Made by a program: the position numbers and the translations under genes. Below are positions 52,978 to 61,952 of a stretch of 64,000 nt of DNA, piece by piece. The stretch is from Candidatus Intricatilinea gracilis (GTDB taxonomy: Bacteria > Pseudomonadota > Gammaproteobacteria > Burkholderiales > Burkholderiaceae_C): NCBI GenBank assembly GCA_016702605.1, contig JADJDQ010000002.1, positions 646,333 through 710,332 of the forward strand, read 5' to 3'. The notes under the pieces were generated by a model. That model was not told the origin of the DNA and made no database searches. It saw only the letters and a list, made by a program, of their open reading frames with translations. Position 1 is the stretch's first letter, and every line of letters starts with the position of its first letter.

Positions 52978-54651
52978 ATGCTGTCCGACATCGACATTGC
53001 CCAGCGCGCCAGCCTGCGCCGTATCGCCGAGCTGGCCGAGGACCGCCTGGGCATACCGGTCGATCATGTCGAACCCTACGGGCACTACAAGGCCAAGATC
53101 GACCTGGGCTACCTGGAAAGCCTGGCCGATCGCCCCGACGGCAAACTCATCCTGGTGACCGCCATCAGCCCCACACCTGCCGGCGAGGGCAAGACCACCA
53201 CCACCGTCGGCCTGGGCGACGCGCTTTGCCACATCGGCAAGAAGGCGGTGATCTGTCTGCGCGAGCCCTCGCTCGGCCCGGTGTTCGGCATGAAGGGCGG
53301 CGCGGCCGGCGGCGGCTACGCCCAGGTGGTGCCGATGGAAGACATCAACCTGCACTTCACCGGCGACTTTGCCGCCATCGCGCTGGCCAACAACCTGCTT
53401 GCCGCGCTGATCGACAACCACGTGCACCACGGCAACGAACTGGGCATCGACGTGCGCCGCATTACCTGGAAACGGGTGATGGACATGAACGACCGCGCCC
53501 TGCGCGACATCACCGTGGCGCTGGGCGGGCCGGGCAACGGTTACCCGCGCGAGGATGGGTTCGACATCGTCGTCGCCTCCGAGGTGATGGCCATCTTCTG
53601 CCTGGCCAGCGGCCTGGCCGACCTGCGCGAGCGCCTGGGCCGTATCGTGGTTGCCTACACACGCGACCAGAAACCAGTGCTGGCCTCGCAGCTGATGGCG
53701 CACGGCGCCATGACCGCGCTGCTCAAGGACGCCATCAAGCCCAACCTGGTGCAGACACTCGAGAACAACCCGGCCATCCTGCACGGCGGGCCGTTCGCCA
53801 ACATCGCGCATGGCTGCAACTCGGTGATCGCCACGCGAGCGGCGCTCAAGCTGGGTGACTACGTCGTCACCGAAGCCGGTTTCGGCGCCGACCTGGGGGC
53901 CGAGAAGTTCATCGACATCAAGTGCCGCAAGGCCGGGCTCAAGCCCGACGCGGTGGTGATCGTGGCCACCATCCGGGCACTCAAATACCACGGCGGCGTG
54001 GCGGTGAAGGACGTGAGCGCCGAGAACGTCGCCGCGCTGGACGCCGGCATGGTCAACCTCGAGCGCCACATCCGCAACGTGCAGGAGGTGTTCGGCCTGC
54101 CGGCCGTGGTGGCCATCAACCACCGCAGCCACGACACCGAGGCCGAACTGGCGCTGCTGACGCGGCGCTGCGAAGCCCTGGGCACACCGGTGGTGGTGGC
54201 GCGCCACTGGGCCGAAGGTGGCCAGGGCGCGGCCGACCTGGCGCGCGAGGTGGTGCGGCTGTGCGAGCAGCCGAGCACCGTGCGATATGTGTACGACGAC
54301 GACCACCCGCTGTGGGACAAGATGCGCGCCATCGCCCAGCGCATCTACGGCGCTGCCGACATCGACGCCGACAGCAAGATCCGCCAGCGCATCCGCGACC
54401 TGGAGCAGGCCGGCTACGGCCACTTTCCGATCTGCGTGGCCAAGACCCAGTATTCGTTCAGCACCGACGCCGCGCTGCGCGGCGCGCCCAGCGGCCACAT
54501 CGTGACCATCCGCGAGGTGCGCCTGGCGGCGGGTGCCGAGTTCATCGTGCTGATCTGCGGCGACATCATGACGATGCCGGGCCTGCCCAAGGTGCCGTCG
54601 TCACAGGCGATCGACGTGAACGAGGCCGGGCAGATCGTCGGCTTGTTCTAG
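52978..54651 (+). CDS. fhs: Formate-tetrahydrofolate ligase
   Basis: 557 residues, the family length. The ATP-binding loop TPAGEGKTTTTVGL lies near residue 64. Other signatures: LREPSLGPVFGMKGGAAGGG, GDFAAIALANNLLAALIDNH and GFGADLGAEKF. C-terminal MTMPGLPKVP is standard, followed by an SSQAIDVNEAGQIVGLF ending. The enzyme makes 10-formyl-THF from formate, THF and ATP. It stands alone, divergent from the dehydratase gene. Confidence 0.96.
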   Translation: MLSDIDIAQRASLRRIAELAEDRLGIPVDHVEPYGHYKAKIDLGYLESLADRPDGKLILVTAISPTPAGEGKTTTTVGLGDALCHIGKKAVICLREPSLGPVFGMKGGAAGGGYAQVVPMEDINLHFTGDFAAIALANNLLAALIDNHVHHGNELGIDVRRITWKRVMDMNDRALRDITVALGGPGNGYPREDGFDIVVASEVMAIFCLASGLADLRERLGRIVVAYTRDQKPVLASQLMAHGAMTALLKDAIKPNLVQTLENNPAILHGGPFANIAHGCNSVIATRAALKLGDYVVTEAGFGADLGAEKFIDIKCRKAGLKPDAVVIVATIRALKYHGGVAVKDVSAENVAALDAGMVNLERHIRNVQEVFGLPAVVAINHRSHDTEAELALLTRRCEALGTPVVVARHWAEGGQGAADLAREVVRLCEQPSTVRYVYDDDHPLWDKMRAIAQRIYGAADIDADSKIRQRIRDLEQAGYGHFPICVAKTQYSFSTDAALRGAPSGHIVTIREVRLAAGAEFIVLICGDIMTMPGLPKVPSSQAIDVNEAGQIVGLF

Positions 54652-54815
54652 CCGACGACCAAGCGCGAGCCGTTCAGCTGGCCCAAACTGCGCGGCCGCC
54701 AGTCGCACTGATACCCGCCGGGCCGGGCCAGACGCCGGACTGGGCAAACACGCCGACTTACACTGAATCCACCGACCGGCGCCTGCCGACCAGGTGTCGC
54801 GGGTCGCGTCCTGCC

Positions 54816-56315
54816 GTGACCCATCACGCCGCGCCAGCCATACGGAGCGCCCCGGTCCACCCCCACCATCACAGCGGCTTGAACGCCCTGCCCGCCTTGC
54901 CTCACACCGCCCCTCACGCCACGCCCGACGCATCCGACACGCCGGGCACGCCCGAGACGCCTGTCGCACCCGTGGCCGCAGACGCCTCCACGGCTGGCGA
55001 GCATCCGCCGACACCCGCGTCACCCGTCGCCGCCATCGCCGTGCCCAGCTTCACCGCCCTGGGCCTGGGCACTGGTCTGGCCGAAGCAGCCGAAGCTGCC
55101 GGCTGGACCACCCCCACCCTCGTGCAGGTGCAGGCCATTCCGGCCGTGCTGAAAGGCCGCGACCTGCTCGGCCTGGCGCCCACCGGCACCGGCAAGACCG
55201 CCGCCTACCTGCTGCCGCTGCTGCAGCGCCTGCTCGATGTGCCCGGCATCCTGAGCGAACGCCCGCGGCGTATGCAGGTGCTGATCCTGGCGCCCACGCG
55301 CGAACTGGCGGCGCAGATCTTCGAGGTGGCGCATCAACTCGCACCGCAGCTCAAGACCGTCGTCGCGGTGGGTGGTGTGTCGATCAACCCGCAGATGATG
55401 GCGCTGCGCGGCGGCGCCCATGTGGTGGTGGCCACGCCGGGCAGGCTGCTCGACCTGCAGGGCCACAACGCCTTGCGCCTCGATGACGTCGCCACCCTGG
55501 TGCTCGACGAGGCCGACCGCCTGCTCGACCTGGGTTTTGCCGACGAACTGGTGCAGATACTCGACGCCCTGCCCGAGCCACATCAGACCCTGCTGCTCTC
55601 GGCCACCATGCCCGAGGACGTCACCTTGATGGCCGACGACGTGTTGCGCGACGCCGCGTACGTCGACGCCCGCAACGGCGACGCAGCGATTGCCAGCGTC
55701 AAGCAGCGTGCCATCCTGGTCGACACCGCGCGGCGCACCACCCTGCTGCGCCACCTCATCACCACCGAGAACTGGGACCGCGTGCTCGTCTTCGTCGCCA
55801 GCCAATACGCCAGCGAACACGTGGCCGAGAAACTGCGCCGCGCCGGCCTGAAAGCCGCCTCGTTACACGGCGACCTCAGCCAGGGCCGACGCAGCCAGGT
55901 GCTGGCCGACCTGAACGCCCACCGCCTGACCGTGCTGGTAGCCACCGACATCGCCGCCCGCGGCATCGACGTGCCCGACCTGGCCGTGGTGGTCAACCAC
56001 GACCTGCCCCGCTCGGCCACCGACTACACCCACCGCATCGGCCGCACCGGCCGCGCCGATGCCAGCGGCCAGGCCATCAGCTTCATCTGCGCCGACGCCC
56101 CCGGCAGCGAAGCGCACTTCCGCCTGATCGAAAAACGCCAGCAGCAACGTGTGCCGCGCGAACACATCGACGGCTTCGTGCCCACCGCCCCGCCGGTCGA
56201 GGTGATTGCCGACGTCACCGGTGGCATCAAGGGCAAACGCAAGAGCAAGAAGGACAAGTTGAGGGAGGCGGCTGCGGCAAGCAGCGCGACAACGCCGGGC
56301 GGACATCAAAGGTAG
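54816..56315 (+). CDS. DEAD-box RNA helicase (RhlE-like)
   Basis: About 499 residues if started at GTG 54816; a TTG at 54879 is an alternative, and no in-frame ATG precedes the helicase core. A Pro/Thr/Ala-rich leader (about 75 residues) is followed by the core: FTALGLGTGL, Q-motif region, motif I APTGTGKT, Ia PTRELAAQI, II VLDEADRLLD, III SATMPED, V ATDIAARGIDVPD and VI HRIGRTGRA. A short basic tail (KGKRKSKKDK) resembles RhlE-type helicases acting in rRNA or mRNA metabolism. Confidence 0.9.
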   Translation: MTHHAAPAIRSAPVHPHHHSGLNALPALPHTAPHATPDASDTPGTPETPVAPVAADASTAGEHPPTPASPVAAIAVPSFTALGLGTGLAEAAEAAGWTTPTLVQVQAIPAVLKGRDLLGLAPTGTGKTAAYLLPLLQRLLDVPGILSERPRRMQVLILAPTRELAAQIFEVAHQLAPQLKTVVAVGGVSINPQMMALRGGAHVVVATPGRLLDLQGHNALRLDDVATLVLDEADRLLDLGFADELVQILDALPEPHQTLLLSATMPEDVTLMADDVLRDAAYVDARNGDAAIASVKQRAILVDTARRTTLLRHLITTENWDRVLVFVASQYASEHVAEKLRRAGLKAASLHGDLSQGRRSQVLADLNAHRLTVLVATDIAARGIDVPDLAVVVNHDLPRSATDYTHRIGRTGRADASGQAISFICADAPGSEAHFRLIEKRQQQRVPREHIDGFVPTAPPVEVIADVTGGIKGKRKSKKDKLREAAAASSATTPGGHQR

Positions 56316-56344
56316 GCTTGCGCCTAGCAAGGCTGGCAAGACGC

Positions 56345-56578
56345 CTAAACAGCCTCGATCAACGCGATCGCCGTTTTCATCGGCAGAAACAGGCTCATGG
56401 GCCGGCTGACCAGGGGCTGGAATTGGTGCTCGCAGTCGAACGCGGCAGCATCTTCGTCAATGGCATCGGCGCAGATGGCGTGCCCCCACGGTTCAACGCA
56501 CCAGCCGGCGGCTGGCATCGGCTGTCGGCCCCCGTCGCGGCGCGCTCGGGCATCGGAAAGATATGTGACGTTTCGCAT
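56345..56578 (-). CDS. Small hypothetical protein, uncertain
   Basis: 77 residues from ATG 56578 on the minus strand, filling most of the 366-base gap between the helicase and the lipoprotein gene. It reads MRNVTYLSDARAR at the N-terminus and GWCVEPWGHAICADAI and SRPMSLFLPMKTA later, with protein-like composition. Third-position GC is lower than in neighbouring genes. No family was recognised and the ribosome site is weak. It may be a real small gene or chance. Confidence 0.4.
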   Translation of the reverse strand: MRNVTYLSDARARRDGGRQPMPAAGWCVEPWGHAICADAIDEDAAAFDCEHQFQPLVSRPMSLFLPMKTAIALIEAV

Positions 56579-56681
56579 ATACCCGCACTGAAAATGCGGG
56601 CTTACCGTCACCCACAGCAGGTGGCCGGCTTCTACGACTCAGCCGTTACCCCGCGTCTTGCCCCACTCCCGAGGACCTGTC

Positions 56682-57422
56682 ATGAAACTGCCGCTCATCC
56701 GTCATCGCCACCCTCGTGCCCTGCTCGAGCGAGTCTGCTTGGGCATTGCTGCCGTGGTGTGTGCGCCGTTGCTGGTGGCGGGTTGTGGCAACTTCACCCA
56801 GCTGGACCTGAATGACAAGTCGGCCATGCACTTGTCCGTGCGGGCATTGCACCGGTTCGGCGTAGGACCGGGCGGTGGCGGGATCGAAGGTGAACTGACC
56901 AACGTTCGTGCAACGGGCGGACAACAACTGGGCGCCACGCAGACTGCCACGCTGAACGACCAGTCCATCGGCGGCCCTGCGAACCTGACACACACCGCCC
57001 GCGTACAACATGCCCAGGTGGTCTACAACCACTTGCTGTTTGCGGGGCGCCCCGTCGAGATGGAATGGTTCGCGGGTGTGGCCTGGCAGCGCCTGTCCTG
57101 GCACACCGCGAGTACCACCTCCAGCGACCCGCGCCTGACCCTGCAGTCCGATTGGGTGGGGCCAGCCGGCGGTGCGCTGGGGCGCGTGCGCCTCAACCCC
57201 AGTCTGGCACTCGAGCTGCGGTACGGCGCCGCCACCCGCTTGACGGGGGGAGCGGGCAGCCGTGGCAGCACCGAATTGGCGCTGGCATTCAAGCCTGCAC
57301 CACCTCTGGTACTGCGCCTGGGATACGCCAGGAGCAATGCATTCGACCACCAGAGCAATGTCTCCACTGAAGTGTTCGTCACCGCACGGGGTCCGTTCCT
57401 GAGCCTGGGCCTCGATCTCTGA
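56682..57422 (+). CDS. Predicted lipoprotein, beta-rich
   Basis: 246 residues from ATG 56682, with GAGGA 6 bases upstream. The signal peptide ends in a lipobox LVAGC near residue 33. The mature part has alternating hydrophobic strands (HAQVVYNHLLFAGRPVEMEWF, LALELRYGAATRL, LVLRLGYARSNAF) and ends SLGLDL, which suggests a beta-barrel or outer-membrane lipoprotein. No named family was recognised. It stands between the helicase and the oxidoreductase gene. Confidence 0.8.
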   Translation: MKLPLIRHRHPRALLERVCLGIAAVVCAPLLVAGCGNFTQLDLNDKSAMHLSVRALHRFGVGPGGGGIEGELTNVRATGGQQLGATQTATLNDQSIGGPANLTHTARVQHAQVVYNHLLFAGRPVEMEWFAGVAWQRLSWHTASTTSSDPRLTLQSDWVGPAGGALGRVRLNPSLALELRYGAATRLTGGAGSRGSTELALAFKPAPPLVLRLGYARSNAFDHQSNVSTEVFVTARGPFLSLGLDL

Positions 57423-57595
57423 GCGTCGATGGCCGGCGCCGGATGTCCAGGGCTCCGACCAGCCTGATCCGCACCCTGACTGCCAGCCCGGTCACTGCGC
57501 TGCAACATCCCTGCAGCGCAGGCACCCCGCTGCAGCTAGAGTTGTCGCTGCTCTGAACCGCAGCATCACAACTTCCGAACAAGGAGACCTCCTCG

Positions 57596-58747
57596 ATGTA
57601 TTCGACCATCCACGCCCTGCCCGAACGGCCCTTGCAATTGCGCTCGCTTGTCACCGCCGGTGGTGAGCTGGAGCTGTCGCTGGTCGAGATCGAGACGCCG
57701 GCGCTGGCAGACGACGAGGTGCTGGTGCGGGTGGACGCGTCGCCCATCAACCCCTCGGACATCGGCTTGTTGTTCGGTGCGGCCGACATGGCGGCGGCGC
57801 GCTACAGCGGCACGGCCACGCGGCCCGTGGTGAAGGCGCCGATCCCAGAGCGCGCCATGCCGGGCATGGCCGGGCGGGTGGGCCAGTCGCTGCCGGTGGG
57901 CAACGAAGGGGCCGGGCTGGTGGTGGCGGCCGGCGCATCGGCCGCGGCGCAGGCGCTGCTGGGGCGCAGCGTGTCGGCGCTGGGTGGTGCGATGTACACC
58001 CAGCTCCGCAACGTGAAGGTGGGCAACTGCCTGGTGCTGCCGATGGGCATCACGGCGGCGCAGGGGGCTTCGTGTTTCGTCAACCCGCTCACCGCCCTGG
58101 GCATGGTCGAGACGATGCGGCGCGAAGGCCATACCGCGCTGGTGCACACGGCCGCTGCATCCAACCTCGGGCAGATGCTGCAGCGCATCTGCACGGCCGA
58201 CGGCATCCGGCTGGTCAACATCGTGCGCAGCGCCGAGCAAGTGGCGCTGCTGCGCAGCCAGGGCGCGACCTGGGTGTGCAACAGCAACTCGCCCGACTTC
58301 ACCGTCGAGCTGACCGACGCGCTGGTGTCCACCGGCGCCACACTCGCCTTCGACGCCACCGGCGGTGGCCCCTTGCCCGGCCAGATCCTGGCCTGCATGG
58401 AAGCGGCGCTGAACCGCCTGGCCACCGTCTACAGTCGCTACGGCTCGACCACGCACAAGCAGGTCTACATCTACGGCGGGCTCGATACACGCCCGACCGA
58501 GTTCCCGCGCAACTTCGGCATGGCCTGGGGCATGGGCGGCTGGCTGGTGTTTCCGTACCTGGCCAAACTCGGCGCACCGGCCGTGCAGGCGCTCAAGGAC
58601 CGCGTAGCGCGAGAGCTCACCACCACCTTCGCCAGCCCCTATGCCGGCGAGATCTCGCTGACCCAGGCGCTGCAGGCCGAGCACATCGCGGTGTACGGCC
58701 AGCGCGCCACGGGGGCGAAGTACCTGCTCAATCCGAACAAGATCTGA
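57596..58747 (+). CDS. Medium-chain (quinone oxidoreductase-like) dehydrogenase
   Basis: 383 residues; AAGGAGAC lies 7-8 bases before ATG 57596. GroES-like N-terminal domain with VLVRVDASPINPSDIG, the MDR signature, and VGNEGAGLVVAAG. The Rossmann part is poorly canonical, with HTAAASNLGQMLQRIC in place of the usual GAAGGVG loop. No structural or catalytic zinc cysteines are visible, so it is of the zinc-independent QOR/enoyl-reductase type. The substrate is unknown. Confidence 0.88.
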   Translation: MYSTIHALPERPLQLRSLVTAGGELELSLVEIETPALADDEVLVRVDASPINPSDIGLLFGAADMAAARYSGTATRPVVKAPIPERAMPGMAGRVGQSLPVGNEGAGLVVAAGASAAAQALLGRSVSALGGAMYTQLRNVKVGNCLVLPMGITAAQGASCFVNPLTALGMVETMRREGHTALVHTAAASNLGQMLQRICTADGIRLVNIVRSAEQVALLRSQGATWVCNSNSPDFTVELTDALVSTGATLAFDATGGGPLPGQILACMEAALNRLATVYSRYGSTTHKQVYIYGGLDTRPTEFPRNFGMAWGMGGWLVFPYLAKLGAPAVQALKDRVARELTTTFASPYAGEISLTQALQAEHIAVYGQRATGAKYLLNPNKI

Positions 58748-58771
58748 GCAGATCGACCAGACAGCGCAGGC

Positions 58772-59341
58772 CTATTTGCCTGCAGGCGCCTTGCCAGGCT
58801 TCACACCGAAGGCCTTGGTGATGAACTGCTGGGCCGCGGCACCGTCCCACTGCTTGCTGCCGTAGACCTTGTCGAGCACCCGGCCGTTGGCGTCGACCAG
58901 CAGCGTAAGCGGCAAGCGATCGGCGCCGAGCATGTTCTCGAGCAGCAGTTTCTCGTCGATGTAATGGCTGATGGTCGAGTTGGCCTGTTTCATGAAGGCC
59001 TTGGCCGCCTCGGGATAGTCGTCGGTCGAGATGCCGATGATGGTGAAACCCGCCGGGTGGCCCAGCCAGGCCAGCCGTTCGAGCGACGCCATCTCTTCCC
59101 GGCACGGCCCGCACCAGCTGGCCCAGACGTTGATGATGAGCGGGCGTCCCTTGAACTGCGACAACGGCCGTGCCGGGCCGTTCAGGCCTTTCATCGTGGC
59201 GTCGCGCAAGACACCACCGACGGGCACTTCGCCCGGAGTGGCCAGGGCGTGGGGCAACCCGCCCAGCAGCAGGCCCAGGGTCAACAGGGTCGGGGCGAGC
59301 AGGCGGCTTGCCACCGTGGTCGGATTGTTTGTCATCGTCAT
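58772..59341 (-). CDS. TlpA-like thioredoxin-fold protein
   Basis: 189 residues from ATG 59341, 4 bases after the RlmN-like stop. A signal peptide ends after ALA near residue 33. Thioredoxin fold with active site WASWCGPCREE near residue 70, followed by IIGISTDDYPEAAKAF and PLTLLVDANGRVLDK (cis-Pro). It is expected to be a periplasmic reductase of TlpA/ResA type, for cytochrome c or copper-site maturation. It is the last gene of a three-gene run with the radical SAM and MFS genes. Confidence 0.92.
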   Translation of the reverse strand: MTMTNNPTTVASRLLAPTLLTLGLLLGGLPHALATPGEVPVGGVLRDATMKGLNGPARPLSQFKGRPLIINVWASWCGPCREEMASLERLAWLGHPAGFTIIGISTDDYPEAAKAFMKQANSTISHYIDEKLLLENMLGADRLPLTLLVDANGRVLDKVYGSKQWDGAAAQQFITKAFGVKPGKAPAGK

Positions 59342-59345
59342 CTCG

Positions 59346-60440
59346 TTACTCCGCCGACGCGGCAGCAGCCAGCGCCGCCACATCGCCGGATTGCCCGGGC
59401 GCCGCGGCGACGATCGACACCACGCCGCGCCGCGCACCCCGCCCCAGGGCCTCGCGCGCCCGCAACTGGCCACAACCGGCCTCGACATCCTGCCCGGCCG
59501 ACTGGCGCAGCCGGGTCAACACACCGCGCTGGTTGAGGCTGCGAAAGATCTCGGTGGTGCGCTCGGTCGATGGCCGGCGCCAGCCCAACCCGTCCACCGC
59601 GTTGTAGGGAATCATGTTCATGATGGCGTAGTGGCCCTTGATGAGGTGCACGATGGCATCGAGCTCGTCGTCGCCGTCGTTCACACCTTCGATCAGGGTC
59701 CATTGATATTGCACCGGGTAGCCGGTGGCACGGGCATAACGCTCGGCCTGCGCCACCAGCTCGGCCGGGTCGATGGCTGGTGCGCGGGGCAGCAGTTCAC
59801 GGCGCAGCTCAGGCTTGGTGGTGTGCAGCGACAGTGCCAGCGCGGGTTTCACGCGGCCTTGCGGCAGACGCTCGAAGACCCGCTCGTCACCCACCGTCGA
59901 GAACACCAGACTCTTGTGGCCGATGCCACCCTCCTGGCCGAGCAGCTGGATGGCGTCGCACACGTTGTCGAGGTTGTGCGCCGGCTCACCCATGCCCATG
60001 AAGACCACCTTGCGCACCGGCCGCATGCTGCGCGCCAGAACCACCTGCGCGACGATCTCGGCGCTGCCGACCTGGCGGATCAGCCCGTCGCGTCCGGTCA
60101 TGCAGAACACACAGCCCACGGCGCAGCCGACCTGGCTGGAGACACACACCCCCTCGCGCGGCAGCAGCACGGTCTCGACCGTCTGGCCATCGTTCAGGCC
60201 GACGAGCAGGCGGGCCGAGCCATCGGCGCCGGGGTGCTCGGAGCGCAGCTGCGCCAGGCCCGCCAGTTCTGCCTCCAGCGCCGGCAGCGCCTCGCGCAGA
60301 GGCTTGGGCATGAAGCTTTCGAGCGCCTGCTTGCCGCTGTTCTGCGGTTTCGCCTGAGTCCACAGCCGCAGCGCACGTTGCTCGTGGCCGGGCCCGGCGC
60401 CCAGGCTGCGCAGGCGTTGGCGGATCTGGTCGATGTTCAT
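59346..60440 (-). CDS. RlmN/Cfr-family radical SAM methyltransferase
   Basis: 364 residues from ATG 60440. Radical SAM cluster CAVGCVFC near residue 108, then VFMGMGEPAHNLDNVCDA and STVGDERVF, the RlmN/Cfr motifs. The C-terminal Cys of the methylation mechanism is in EAGCGQLRA near residue 335. RlmN methylates A2503 of 23S rRNA. The N-terminal domain lacks the usual GLDREGLEALL-type opening, so this may be a paralogue rather than the housekeeping RlmN. Confidence 0.85.
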   Translation of the reverse strand: MNIDQIRQRLRSLGAGPGHEQRALRLWTQAKPQNSGKQALESFMPKPLREALPALEAELAGLAQLRSEHPGADGSARLLVGLNDGQTVETVLLPREGVCVSSQVGCAVGCVFCMTGRDGLIRQVGSAEIVAQVVLARSMRPVRKVVFMGMGEPAHNLDNVCDAIQLLGQEGGIGHKSLVFSTVGDERVFERLPQGRVKPALALSLHTTKPELRRELLPRAPAIDPAELVAQAERYARATGYPVQYQWTLIEGVNDGDDELDAIVHLIKGHYAIMNMIPYNAVDGLGWRRPSTERTTEIFRSLNQRGVLTRLRQSAGQDVEAGCGQLRAREALGRGARRGVVSIVAAAPGQSGDVAALAAAASAE

Positions 60441-60496
60441 GTGTCGCGATTCTCGACGCTCGCCGAAAAGGCCCAGCGCCGCGTGCTGTCATCCGG

Positions 60497-61690
60497 TCAA
60501 TCCGCAGCCCTCGCCAGCGCCTTCTGACGCGTCGCCAGCAGCGACCCCAGCGCCAGCGCGGCGGCAGACAAGGCCAGGCCGCGCCCCAGGCCGCCGCCAT
60601 CGGCCACCAGCCCGACCAGGCTCGGCCCGACGATCTGCCCCGCCGCAAACACCACGGTGAACGCCGCGATGCCGGCCGGCCAGGCGGCCATCGCCAGGTT
60701 GTGCCGCACCAGGGCCGTGGTCGACGCCACCACAGACAGGAAGACCGCGCCGAACAGCGCCCCCGACACCAGGCTGGCCAGCGGATGGGCACTCAGCACC
60801 GGCAACACCGTCGCCAACGCCAGCAGGCCGTTGAGCAGTGCCAGCGCCTGTCCGCCCTGGCAACGCTGCAGCAGCGGTGCCCACAACCACGACGAGGCGA
60901 TCACCCCCAGCCCGAGCAGCAGGTAAAAAGTCAGCACCAGCGCGGGCCCCGCGCCCTGCTCACGAAGCAGCGTGACGTTGAACGTCATGTAGCCGATGTA
61001 GCCCAGCCCGAACATCAGGTAGCCCGCCAGGCCGAAGGCGAAGTCGCGCGCCCGAAAGCCCTGGCCCTGCGCCGCCCGTCCACCTGGCGGCCCGGCCAGC
61101 GAGCGGGTGCCCGCCGCCATCGCCAGCGCCGCCACCAGCGCCGCCGCCGCCAGTGCCCACCAAGCCACCGGCCAGCTCAGCGGCGGCACCATCAGGGCCG
61201 AGGCGATGATGCCCACACCCGTGCCGCCGTAATACACCCCCAGCACCAGGGCCGGACGGGCGCCGGGCGTCTGCCCCAGCCGGGCAGCCAGCAGTCCACC
61301 CGACACGAAGGTGGCCGCACTTGCACAGCCCGCCAGGCAGCGCAGCACGTACAAGGCGGCATCGCTACGTGCCAGACCATGTCCAGCCAGCACCAGCGCC
61401 GTCAGGTACGCCCCGCCCAGCAGCACCCGCCGCGCATCCAGCGTCGCCAGCGCCCGCGGCATCCACAAGGCGCCGATCAGGTAGCCCGCAGCGTTGACCG
61501 TGTTCATCGCCCCGGCGGTGAAGTAGCTCCAGCCCAGATCGGCCCGCATGCCCGGCAGCAGCAAGGGATAGGCAAAACGTGCCAGGCCGAGCGAGATGGC
61601 GGCGCCCAGGGCAGGGCAGCGGCGGTCAGGATGAGATGGCGGGGCGCTGGTGCTAGATTTATGAAAGGTGCCGCGCTTTCTGACAACCAA
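60497..61690 (-). CDS. YbfB/YjiJ-family MFS transporter
   Basis: 397 residues from TTG 61690, the only plausible start upstream of the first helix; the true start is uncertain. Twelve predicted helices. GLARFAYPLLLPGMRADLGWSY at the first helix-loop is the YbfB/YjiJ signature (short part GLARFAY suffices). NTVNAAGYLIGAL and FVSGGLLAARLGQ follow. Substrate unknown. It precedes the radical SAM gene by 56 bases. Confidence 0.87.
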   Translation of the reverse strand: MVVRKRGTFHKSSTSAPPSHPDRRCPALGAAISLGLARFAYPLLLPGMRADLGWSYFTAGAMNTVNAAGYLIGALWMPRALATLDARRVLLGGAYLTALVLAGHGLARSDAALYVLRCLAGCASAATFVSGGLLAARLGQTPGARPALVLGVYYGGTGVGIIASALMVPPLSWPVAWWALAAAALVAALAMAAGTRSLAGPPGGRAAQGQGFRARDFAFGLAGYLMFGLGYIGYMTFNVTLLREQGAGPALVLTFYLLLGLGVIASSWLWAPLLQRCQGGQALALLNGLLALATVLPVLSAHPLASLVSGALFGAVFLSVVASTTALVRHNLAMAAWPAGIAAFTVVFAAGQIVGPSLVGLVADGGGLGRGLALSAAALALGSLLATRQKALARAAD

Positions 61691-61700
61691 CGAGCAAAGC

Positions 61701-61931
61701 TCAACTGGACTGTGCAGGTGCCCACTTGACGAACCCGCGCACGTTCATCGAAAAGAAGCCCAGGTTAGCGATCACCATCGCGTAGCTGCCCGCCCATAGG
61801 CCGATCATGGACCAGCACAAGTTGCCGACCATCATCACGACGAAGCCCTTGCGGCTCTTGTTGCCCAGCAGGTAGATCGCTGAAAACGTCAGGCACATGG
61901 CCAGCCAGTCGATGCCGTAGAACTGTGTCAT
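61701..61931 (-). CDS. Small membrane protein
   Basis: 76 residues from ATG 61931, with GGAGG 4 bases upstream. Three hydrophobic stretches (WLAMCLTFSAIYLLG, VVMMVGNLCWSMIGL, AMVIANLGFFSM), resembling a half-size PnuC-type membrane protein. The end MNVRGFVKWA is a typical short cytoplasmic tail. Function unknown. It follows the MetY gene by 21 bases and is probably co-transcribed with it. Confidence 0.8.
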   Translation of the reverse strand: MTQFYGIDWLAMCLTFSAIYLLGNKSRKGFVVMMVGNLCWSMIGLWAGSYAMVIANLGFFSMNVRGFVKWAPAQSS

Positions 61932-61952
61932 GGACCCTCCCAATCCGTTCTT

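Noticed and set aside
53922..54815. Upstream extension of the helicase frame
   Set aside because: It overlaps the formate-tetrahydrofolate ligase gene out of frame and is Arg/Gly-rich noise.
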